From Candidatus Hodarchaeota archaeon (GTDB lineage: Archaea > Asgardarchaeota > Heimdallarchaeia > Hodarchaeales > YT1-057), in contig JAEOTI010000792.1 of NCBI GenBank assembly GCA_016839955.1, positions 1 through 5,597 of the forward strand: 5,597 nt of DNA, read 5' to 3'. Position numbers and translations under genes: made by a program. This document shows, one piece after another, positions 1 through 5,597 of the stretch (position 1 is its first letter; each line of letters starts with the position of its first letter). The notes under the pieces were generated by a model. The model did no database searches, was not told the origin of the DNA, and worked only from the letters and a program-made list of their open reading frames with translations.

Positions 1-1023
1 ATAGCTATAGACCAGAGTGTATTTACTGGAGCGTCAGTAGATACAGTTATCATCATTGGGGAACATAGATGCGTTCTAGAAGAAAACAATAGAATTACAT
101 CCTTCATACAAGTACCAAAAGCGGAAGTTTTAAACAAATTAAACTGTCTTTCTATGTATTTAAAAAAAACAGTCATTACTTCAGAGTTATTGCCAAACGA
201 AAAATGGAGTAAATATTTAAGAGCACCTCCAATTTATTACGATCTCTTAAAATCAGGAAATTTAACTACACTTGATTCAATTGCCAAGATCCAAAGAGGA
301 GTTACTACAGGAGCAAATTCCTTCTTTTTTTTATCAAAAGAGAAGATAGCTTCTTTTAAAATTCCCAAAAATTTTAGTACGCCTTTTATTGCTTCTCCTA
401 GAGCTCAAAAGCAATTGGTAATCAAACATAGTAGTTTGAATATTCTTACCATCCCTCCAAATATCCCTTATGATGAATTACCTCAAGGAGTACGTAAATA
501 TATTTCATGGGGGGAACAAGAAGGTTTTCATAAACGAAGAATGGTTAAAGCAAGGAAGTCTTGGTTTGCACTTCCACTAAAAAAAGCAGTACCAATTCTC
601 GCAACAAAAATGATGGATAAAATCCCAATATTTTATCTTAATCCAAATGGATATTTAGCAAATAATGTCTTTTATGAATTGGATCTTCGTGAAGAGCTTG
701 TTATTCCTTTATGGCTTTATTTAAACTCTTCCATTGTCCAATTATTAGTTGAATTACATGGTCGAAGCTATCATGGCGGTGTTTTGGAGCTTGCTGCTTT
801 TGAATTGAGAAAATTACCATGCTTGTTTCCTAAAAATTTACAAGAATTGTTTTCACATTTAAAAAGGTCATCATCTGACCTTATTTCTTTAGTTGAGGAT
901 AAAAAATTACTAGATAAGAAAATTCTTTCTTTCTTAAAACTCGAAAATCGTTATGAAGAGCTAAAAAAAGAAATAACAGACCTAAGAAAACGAAGGCTTT
1001 CAAAGAAAATGAATAGGAAGTAA
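1..1023 (+). CDS. N6-adenine DNA methyltransferase, C-terminal part with target-recognition domain (5' end outside window)
   Basis: The frame is open from base 1 to the TAA at 1021-1023, followed at once by an in-frame TAG, so 340 residues of a longer protein are visible. The internal ATG at 154 is not the start: the upstream 51 residues already contain a family signature, VFTGASVDTVIIIGE (residues 7-21), which in Eco57I/TaqI-type methyltransferases follows the catalytic NPPY region. The AdoMet and NPPY motifs should therefore lie left of the window. Next comes a target-recognition domain: GVTTGANSFFFL at about 100-111 (the usual G-x-x-T-G-x-N-x-x-F pattern), a KARKSWFAL segment near 183-191, then LNSSIVQLLVE and GRSYHGGVLELAAFELRKLP near 241-273, typical of the end of such domains. 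The tail is Lys/Arg-rich and probably helical. The expected role is adenine methylation at a specific DNA site, alone or with the neighbour. Whether the missing N-terminus carries a nuclease cannot be seen. Confidence 0.85.
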   Translation: MAIDQSVFTGASVDTVIIIGEHRCVLEENNRITSFIQVPKAEVLNKLNCLSMYLKKTVITSELLPNEKWSKYLRAPPIYYDLLKSGNLTTLDSIAKIQRGVTTGANSFFFLSKEKIASFKIPKNFSTPFIASPRAQKQLVIKHSSLNILTIPPNIPYDELPQGVRKYISWGEQEGFHKRRMVKARKSWFALPLKKAVPILATKMMDKIPIFYLNPNGYLANNVFYELDLREELVIPLWLYLNSSIVQLLVELHGRSYHGGVLELAAFELRKLPCLFPKNLQELFSHLKRSSSDLISLVEDKKLLDKKILSFLKLENRYEELKKEITDLRKRRLSKKMNRK

Positions 1024-1030
1024 TAGGGAA

Positions 1031-1036
1031 AGGAAA
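1031..1036 (+). promoter_or_regulatory. Ribosome binding site of second methyltransferase gene
   Basis: The purine stretch AGGAAA lies one base before the ATG at 1038, and further G/A bases extend left to 1026. It is a plausible if close Shine-Dalgarno element and supports the ATG at 1038. The whole gap between the two methyltransferase genes is only 14 bases, which argues for one transcript and coupled translation. Confidence 0.45.
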
Positions 1037-1037
1037 G

Positions 1038-3551
1038 ATGAAGAAGAAAAATAATCTCCTAGAACCGCAATGGAAAGGAAAACTTAAGGATTGGTTAGAA
1101 GAAATATCAAATGACATTAATATTGAAGATAAAGCACATCAAGATTCTTTATCGAATTTAATTCTTAATCGAATATTACTAGTTTTCACTTTCATTCACA
1201 AGTTTAACGATTTTGAAGATATAGATATAGCAAGAACAAGCCAAATACACAAATCTGTTATAATTCCTATCCTAAAGAAATTAAGGTTATCTACCAATAT
1301 AAATGAGGTTTCAAAGGAGAATGGTTCCCACACAGTAAATAATTTCTTATTGTATCCTTCTGGAATGGAAATTAATTTTTTTAAAGTAAATGTTAGCGAT
1401 ACAACGTACAAAACAATTTTTCAAGATTTTTCTTCATTTATTGAAATTGGAAGTTTAAATAATTTAAGTGATCTTTTTTTTTCTCCTATATTAGGCGATT
1501 TAATGGAAGAATCCCACTCAAGAACAGATAAAAAAGGAACTGGGACATTCTACACGCCAAATTACCTTACTGATCAAATGGCGGCTTATGCCATTGAGAA
1601 TTATTTCAAAAAGAGACTAAGTAAGAACTTCAATCTAACTTTCTTATCAAAAACCCTTTCTTCAGAGTTGTTTTCTGATGAAAAATTCATAGAAACCCTA
1701 AAAGATCTCAAAATTCTTGATAATTCTGTAGGTTGTGGAGAATATCTACTATCCTGTCTCAAATATCTTGCAAAAGTATATGTTAGCGGATTTAAAAGTC
1801 AAAGAAATCATTTACATTTTAATATAATAAGAGAAATTATTATCCATAATCTTTATGGTGTCGATCTCGATGCTAATGCTATTGATATATGTAAAACAAG
1901 ACTTCTAGGAGCATTCATTCTAGAAATAAGAAATTATAGTGAGATTTATCCTATTCCGAACTTAGATTTAAAGATTAAAATTGGTAATTCCTTGATTGGT
2001 CGACCTCTGCCATTAACTTTTAATCAAACAAAATTAGCTGAGGAATTAAGAAAGCACTCCCACATTGAAATGACTTATGATTTTGTCCTTTCTCACATTT
2101 TTGGTAAGAATAAAGCGAGTTTGAATAAAATTCAAAACTGTTTCCATTGGGATATTGAGTTTTTAGAATTATTTCGAAATTCTAAAGGGAATTATAAAGG
2201 ATTCTCTATTATTATTGGCAATCCACCCTTCCTTAGCACAAAAAGGAGTACATTGGTATTTTCACTCTTAGAAAAGCAAATTTATTCGAAAATGTACAGT
2301 TTAGCTCAACTTCAGTGGGATATTTACGAGCTGTTTGTCGAAAGGAGTTTTTCACTTCTGCAAGAAGAAGGGTGTTTATGTTACCTACTACCAAAACCCT
2401 TTCTCACTAATAAAAATATGGAACCATTGCGTAATCTGATTCTGACGAATTCTACCATAAAATTAATTGTAGAAACGGGACCAACTTTTCCAAATGTGGG
2501 AGTAGAAACCGTAGTTCTTGTAATAGAAAAGGAGATTACTAAAAATTCACTAATTCAAATTGGAAATTTGAACCAAAGTAATTCTTTTGAAATGGATCAC
2601 ACTATTCCTCAGTCATTTTTCATAAAATTTCCTTCATTTAGGATTGTTCTTGGGTTAACAGAGAGAATAATTTCATATATTGAAGTTATCAAGAATAGAA
2701 GTATACCATTTGAAGATTTTATTAAAGAATTCTCCCGAGGTATTGAATGTGGTAAACAGAATCCAGATATAAACCAAGAGGGCATTGGATTCCCCTTAAT
2801 ACGGGGTGAAGATGTTAAAAGATATAGTTTAGCTTATAGAAACTATTTCATTCGATATCAAGAAAATAACAAACAAAAATTCAAAGACTTGGATTTATAT
2901 CAAGGCGAAAAAATTCTAGTTAGAAGAGTTGCAAGTGGAATTATTGCTATTCGCGAAAAAGGAGAATATTATTTTCTTAATACTTTATATGCAATAAAAT
3001 TAAAGAAAGATTGCAATATTTCTTTCATTTTAGCCCTTCTAAACTCAAAAATACTTAACTGGTGGTTTAATCAAGTCTATTCATTTGACGAAGTAATTTT
3101 TCCATATCTAAGGAAATCTCAAATTAATCAAATACCGATAATTAATCGTATAAATGAAAATAATCCACGGATTTCTCATACCTTAAATGACTATAAAATT
3201 GTTATTTCTCTTTTTAGTGAATTTATACAATTTTTATTTAAAAAAAAAGATAAAAAAATAGCTAATAAAATTGACCAGGATCTTTTGGACCCCCTTATTT
3301 TTGAATTGTATTTTAAAGACGAATTGGGTTCTAATTTGTTAGGAAAATTGCTCTCAGAATCCAAAAAATTTCAAAAATTAGATAGTAAGGAAGAGAAATT
3401 TATAGCACTGAGAAATATCGTTAGAAATGAAGAATTTTGGTTATTAATCAATGATCAGATAAACAAAATCAGGAAAAACGAAATTTATTTGACCACTATG
3501 AGAACTAGAAAATTTGAGAATGTTTGGAAAAAAATAATTACTAATAAATAG
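1038..3551 (+). CDS. Eco57I/TaqI-like N6-adenine DNA methyltransferase with its own recognition domain, no visible nuclease
   Basis: This complete 837-residue protein should transfer a methyl group from AdoMet to adenine N6 in a specific DNA site. Visible order: a helical N-terminal region (1-160, with NRILLVFTFIHKF near 44-56); KGTGTFYTP (166-174), the entry motif of the Eco57I-type methylase domain; motif I DNSVGCGEYL (228-237), a variant of DPACGSGxFL; YGVDLDANAIDICKTRL (273-289) for the AdoMet ribose-binding acid; GNSLI (316-320); catalytic motif IV NPPF (395-398); WDIYELFVER (427-436); FPNVGVETVVLVIEKE (484-499). Residues about 550-700 resemble a TaqI-C/Eco57I-type recognition domain (LIRGEDVKRY 587-596, ALLNSKILNWWF 666-677). 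The C-terminal helical part includes IDQDLLDPLIFELYF (745-759), resembling the ID..(V/I)y.LY element common near the end of these enzymes. Only about 160 residues precede the methylase core and no PD-(D/E)xK pattern is evident, so a standalone methyltransferase is more likely than a fused type IIG enzyme. It is paralogous to the gene at 1-1023 and starts 14 nt after it. Confidence 0.88.
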   Translation: MKKKNNLLEPQWKGKLKDWLEEISNDINIEDKAHQDSLSNLILNRILLVFTFIHKFNDFEDIDIARTSQIHKSVIIPILKKLRLSTNINEVSKENGSHTVNNFLLYPSGMEINFFKVNVSDTTYKTIFQDFSSFIEIGSLNNLSDLFFSPILGDLMEESHSRTDKKGTGTFYTPNYLTDQMAAYAIENYFKKRLSKNFNLTFLSKTLSSELFSDEKFIETLKDLKILDNSVGCGEYLLSCLKYLAKVYVSGFKSQRNHLHFNIIREIIIHNLYGVDLDANAIDICKTRLLGAFILEIRNYSEIYPIPNLDLKIKIGNSLIGRPLPLTFNQTKLAEELRKHSHIEMTYDFVLSHIFGKNKASLNKIQNCFHWDIEFLELFRNSKGNYKGFSIIIGNPPFLSTKRSTLVFSLLEKQIYSKMYSLAQLQWDIYELFVERSFSLLQEEGCLCYLLPKPFLTNKNMEPLRNLILTNSTIKLIVETGPTFPNVGVETVVLVIEKEITKNSLIQIGNLNQSNSFEMDHTIPQSFFIKFPSFRIVLGLTERIISYIEVIKNRSIPFEDFIKEFSRGIECGKQNPDINQEGIGFPLIRGEDVKRYSLAYRNYFIRYQENNKQKFKDLDLYQGEKILVRRVASGIIAIREKGEYYFLNTLYAIKLKKDCNISFILALLNSKILNWWFNQVYSFDEVIFPYLRKSQINQIPIINRINENNPRISHTLNDYKIVISLFSEFIQFLFKKKDKKIANKIDQDLLDPLIFELYFKDELGSNLLGKLLSESKKFQKLDSKEEKFIALRNIVRNEEFWLLINDQINKIRKNEIYLTTMRTRKFENVWKKIITNK

Positions 3552-3569
3552 TTTCAGGCTATGAAAACA

Positions 3570-4607
3570 ATGGGTGTCAAAGGTTTTAGATCCTTGATTT
3601 CTTGTGTTGAGGAAACATCACTAACTAGCTTAGGTGAAGGAAAAATCTTACTTGGTATTGATGCATTTAACACTATTTACGCGTTTCTAGCAACTATTAG
3701 AGATTCTTCAGGACAACCAATGAAGAGTGAATCAGGAAGAATAACTAGTCCTATTATTGGACTATTTAACCGGACAACTCGGATGTTGGAGAGTGGAATA
3801 AAGCCAATTTATGTTTTTGATGGCACTCCTCCAATTTTTAAACAGAAAGAAATTGAAGCCCGTAAACAGAAAAAAGCTGAACAAAGAGCTAAACTTGAGG
3901 CTGCAATAGATAGAGAGGATTTTTTAGCAGCTAAAAAACATGCTGTAGCGTCTATGTCGATTCGTGAACAAATTGTTGATGATTCTAAAAAACTCCTTGA
4001 TCTACTTGGGGTGGGAGTAATAGTAGCTCCTGAAGAAGCAGAAGCGCAAATGGCTCAAATGGCTAAACAAGGGATAATTGATGGGTGTGCAAGTCAGGAT
4101 TATGATACTCTACTTTTTGGAGCTCCTTCCCTAGTGCGAAATGTCTCTTTTTCACCACAAATACGGGCTTATAGTCCACGACGACCAGGTCCCCCAGAGA
4201 GTATTCACCTTAATAATGTATTAGAAGAGTTAAACTATACACAAGAGCAACTCATTTTATTAGGAATGGTAATTGGTTCAGACTATAGCAAGGTGCCCGG
4301 ATTTGGCCCAAAAAAAGGATTCGAGCTAGTACGCAAATACCCCACTCCAGAAGCACTCTTTTCATATCTTGAAAAAGAGATCGATATCAATGAAGCTTTT
4401 CGTGGAAATGATCCTTTTGAAATTTTCCAGTATTTCCTTAACCCTCCTTATAATAAGCAAATTAAGATAAAAAAACCAAAAACTAGATATTGTTTAGTAT
4501 TGCGGTTTCTAGTCGATGAGCTTAACTTTGATGAGAATCGGGTTAAAGGAACTCTTTCTAAATTAAAGAAAAAACAACAACAAAAGAGTTTAGATAAATT
4601 CTTTTAA
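3570..4607 (+). CDS. fen: Flap endonuclease 1 (archaeal FEN1)
   Basis: A structure-specific 5' flap endonuclease/exonuclease that removes 5' flaps during Okazaki fragment maturation and long-patch repair. The 345-residue length is normal for archaeal FEN1. The N domain begins MGVKGF. All seven metal-binding acids of the family are present: D31 (GIDAFN), D84 (YVFDGTPP), E156 and E158 (APEEAEAQ), D177 and D179 (SQDYDTLLFG) and D238 (IGSDY). A Lys/Arg-rich helical arch lies around 92-130, and the helix-two-turn-helix DNA-binding loop is at 236-250. The protein ends in a PCNA-binding box QxxLxxFF (338-345). I chose the ATG at 3570 over the in-frame ATG at 3561 because FEN1 proteins start MG-(I/V) and the N-terminal glycine sits at the active site; the only SD-like bases (AGG, 3556-3558) are also better spaced for it, with 11 nt between. 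It starts 18 nt after the methyltransferase stop and may share its transcript; no convincing separate promoter was seen. It converges on pcm with one base between stop codons. Confidence 0.95.
   Translation: MGVKGFRSLISCVEETSLTSLGEGKILLGIDAFNTIYAFLATIRDSSGQPMKSESGRITSPIIGLFNRTTRMLESGIKPIYVFDGTPPIFKQKEIEARKQKKAEQRAKLEAAIDREDFLAAKKHAVASMSIREQIVDDSKKLLDLLGVGVIVAPEEAEAQMAQMAKQGIIDGCASQDYDTLLFGAPSLVRNVSFSPQIRAYSPRRPGPPESIHLNNVLEELNYTQEQLILLGMVIGSDYSKVPGFGPKKGFELVRKYPTPEALFSYLEKEIDINEAFRGNDPFEIFQYFLNPPYNKQIKIKKPKTRYCLVLRFLVDELNFDENRVKGTLSKLKKKQQQKSLDKFF
4562..4585 (-). terminator. Candidate oligo-T terminator for pcm, inside the 3' end of fen1
   Basis: Read on the minus strand, the region just beyond the pcm stop holds a T4 run (4582-4585), TTG repeats and a T6 run (4569-4574), about 25-40 nt past the stop. 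Archaeal RNA polymerase can terminate at U-rich tracts without a hairpin. The same bases encode the Lys/Gln-rich linker before the FEN1 PCNA-binding box. In so AT-rich a sequence such a tract could arise by chance, so this is a candidate only. Confidence 0.25.
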
Positions 4608-4608
4608 A

Positions 4609-5358
4609 TTATACTCCGTGTTTCCCCCGAAGTGGAACGAAAGCCACACTTGAAAGATCTTCTCGTTCTACTGCTCCATTTTCATCTTTTTTTATAATTC
4701 GAACCATTGTTTGCCAAAATTGTGCCCCTCCTAATGGCATAGATAAAATACCCCCAACGTGAAGTTGTTTAATAAGTGGAGGAGGTATTCTAGGACCCGC
4801 AGCAGTCAAGAGGACTCTGTCATAAGGTGCTGCTTGTTCATATCCTAAAGTTCCATCTCCTTGAATAATCTCAACTTCTTGAGAATAACCCGTTCTTTTC
4901 AAATTTTCTGCTGCAATTTCAGCCAGTTTCGGGACGATTTCAATAGAGACAACCTTAAAAGGACTATTTTGTACTCGTAAAGCTTCTGCTATTAATGCAG
5001 CTTGATATCCTGACCCACCACCTATTTCTAGGACAGATTTGATAGGATACGAAATATCCTCATCAATTTGTGATTTAAATAGCTTTAAGTATTCAAGGAT
5101 CATCACAGTCATGTGAGGGGCAGAAATTGTCTGGCCAGTGTTCATTAATGGTAGAGGACGATCTAAATAGGCATGTTTCCTTTGTTGTTCCGGTAAAAAA
5201 TCCTCCCTTGGAACTTTTAAGAACACATCAAGAGCTTCAGGAGCATTAACAAGATTTGTCCTACGATAAATACTAATTAGATCTTCTTTTTGTTTTTGAA
5301 GCCCATCCTCATCAGATTTTGATGAGTTTCTTCTATCAAGAGAGAACCAAGGGGACAC
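4609..5358 (-). CDS. pcm: Protein-L-isoaspartate O-methyltransferase
   Basis: A cytosolic protein-repair enzyme that uses AdoMet to methylate L-isoaspartyl residues in damaged proteins so that they can revert to aspartate. With the chosen start it has 249 residues. Family motifs in order: LQKQKEDLI (20-28), VPREDFLP (49-56), GQTISAPHM (75-83), AdoMet motif I VLEIGGGSGYQAAL (109-122), the acid of SIEIVPKLAEIA (138-149), GDGTLGYEQAAPYDRVLLTAA (167-187), MPLGG (207-211) and the C-terminal FVPLRGKHGV (240-249). The stretch before motif I (about 92-107) looks slightly longer than usual. Start choice: there is no ATG upstream of the conserved region. The frame can be opened by TTG at 5436 (275 residues), but that overlaps the upstream frame by 47 bases and adds an N-terminus outside the family pattern. 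GTG at 5358 has AAGGTG six bases ahead and leaves a 31-base gap after the upstream gene, so I prefer it. Identity is firm; the exact start is inferred. Confidence 0.93.
   Translation of the reverse strand: MSPWFSLDRRNSSKSDEDGLQKQKEDLISIYRRTNLVNAPEALDVFLKVPREDFLPEQQRKHAYLDRPLPLMNTGQTISAPHMTVMILEYLKLFKSQIDEDISYPIKSVLEIGGGSGYQAALIAEALRVQNSPFKVVSIEIVPKLAEIAAENLKRTGYSQEVEIIQGDGTLGYEQAAPYDRVLLTAAGPRIPPPLIKQLHVGGILSMPLGGAQFWQTMVRIIKKDENGAVEREDLSSVAFVPLRGKHGV
4687..4693 (+). terminator. Candidate oligo-T terminator for fen1, inside pcm
   Basis: A run of seven T on the plus strand lies about 80 nt after the fen1 stop codon, antisense to pcm. It is the first long T run downstream of fen1 and could release the fen1 transcript, since there is no spacer between the convergent genes. 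No hairpin is obvious. Chance occurrence in AT-rich DNA cannot be excluded. Confidence 0.2.
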
Positions 5359-5364
5359 TATCCC

Positions 5365-5370
5365 CACCTT
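5365..5370 (-). promoter_or_regulatory. Ribosome binding site that decides the pcm start
   Basis: On the minus strand AAGGTG is complementary to the anti-Shine-Dalgarno core and lies six bases before the GTG at 5358. No comparable purine-rich site precedes the TTG at 5436. It supports the shorter 249-residue Pcm. Confidence 0.5.
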
Positions 5371-5389
5371 CTTCAAATTATATTTTTCT

Positions 5390-5597
5390 TCATTCTTTTT
5401 GAAACTGACAACAGAAATGAAGTTTTCGAGGTGCAACCGCTCTTACTGTATAAATTTTAGTTATTTTAAGATTATTTTTAGTTTTTTTTATTGAATCTAT
5501 TATTTTATTCGCTTCTATAAAAGCAAGGGATTTTGATGTTGTAAAGAAATAATAGTGTATTGCTCCACCTTGTCGACACAAGGGGACTGCAAAGTTA
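5390..5597 (-). CDS. C-terminal part of an unrecognised protein (5' end outside window)
   Basis: The minus-strand frame is open from the right edge to a TGA at 5390-5392, giving 68 residues and a fragment of a codon. I do not recognise the family. The visible part starts NFAVPLCRQGGAIHYYFF, has a probable helix SLAFIEANKIIDSIKKTKNN, then two likely strands (LKITKIYTVRAV and RKLHFCCQF), and ends FQKE. It has three cysteines (one near the left part and a CC pair near the end) and no signal peptide or membrane segment in the visible part. Mixed alpha/beta patterning, normal codons and a stop placed 31 nt before the preferred pcm start suggest a real gene in an operon with pcm. An internal TTG near the edge could in principle start a 63-residue protein, but the frame continues beyond it. 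A chance open frame in AT-rich DNA is possible. Confidence 0.55.
   Translation of the reverse strand, partial: NFAVPLCRQGGAIHYYFFTTSKSLAFIEANKIIDSIKKTKNNLKITKIYTVRAVAPRKLHFCCQFQKE

Noticed and set aside
154..156. ATG as the start of the first methyltransferase gene
   Set aside because: The frame is open to base 1 and the 51 residues before this ATG contain a family signature, so the gene begins outside the window.
881..1117. Minus-strand open frame spanning the junction of the two methyltransferases
   Set aside because: It is antisense to two well-supported genes; its Phe/Leu/Ser-rich product mirrors A-rich codons on the other strand and shows no family features.
1196..1411. Minus-strand open frame within the second methyltransferase
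   Set aside because: It lies wholly antisense to the methyltransferase N-terminus and has no recognisable domain or ribosome binding site.
3480..3510. Possible BRE/TATA-like element (CGAAATTTATTTG) ahead of fen1
   Set aside because: It lies in the coding end of the methyltransferase, AT-rich matches are frequent here, and the spacing to the fen1 start gives no added support.
5482..5489. T8 run on the plus strand as a terminator
   Set aside because: No plus-strand gene ends nearby; the run is simply the complement of Lys codons in the minus-strand partial gene.
1..5597. tRNA, rRNA, CRISPR array, insertion sequence, long repeats
   Set aside because: No cloverleaf, regularly spaced repeats, transposase-like frame or terminal inverted repeats were seen, and almost all bases are accounted for by coding sequence.

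Overview
The window looks like an AT-rich archaeal chromosome segment. The strongest clue is a complete FEN1-type flap endonuclease with an archaeal/eukaryotic PCNA-binding tail, next to an archaeal-style Pcm protein repair methyltransferase. Start regions carry Shine-Dalgarno-like AGG/AGGTG stretches and there are no bacterial housekeeping genes. I cannot name the lineage from sequence alone; an uncultured archaeon (an Asgard-type lineage is one possibility) would fit, with low confidence.

Layout, left to right. (1) Bases 1-1023 (+): the 3' part of a gene open at the window edge, encoding the C-terminal half of an N6-adenine DNA methyltransferase with its target-recognition domain. (2) Bases 1038-3551 (+): a complete 837-residue Eco57I/TaqI-like N6-adenine DNA methyltransferase with its own recognition domain and no recognisable nuclease domain. 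(3) Bases 3570-4607 (+): fen1, starting 18 nt after the methyltransferase. (4) Bases 4609-5358 (-): pcm, convergent with fen1, with a single base between the two stop codons. (5) Bases 5390-5597 (-): the C-terminal end of an unrecognised gene lying just upstream of pcm and running off the right edge.

How they fit together. The two methyltransferases look like a modification pair, or the modification arm of a restriction or defence system whose nuclease, if any, lies to the left. They are more AT-rich in sampled lines than fen1 and pcm, which suggests acquired genes beside a core replication/repair gene. The tight spacing and common direction make co-transcription of methyltransferase 1, methyltransferase 2 and fen1 plausible. 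fen1 and pcm have no spacer, so any terminators must lie inside the opposite gene; suitable oligo-T tracts are present on both strands. The window is almost fully coding: no RNA genes, insertion sequences, CRISPR arrays or long intergenic stretches were seen.
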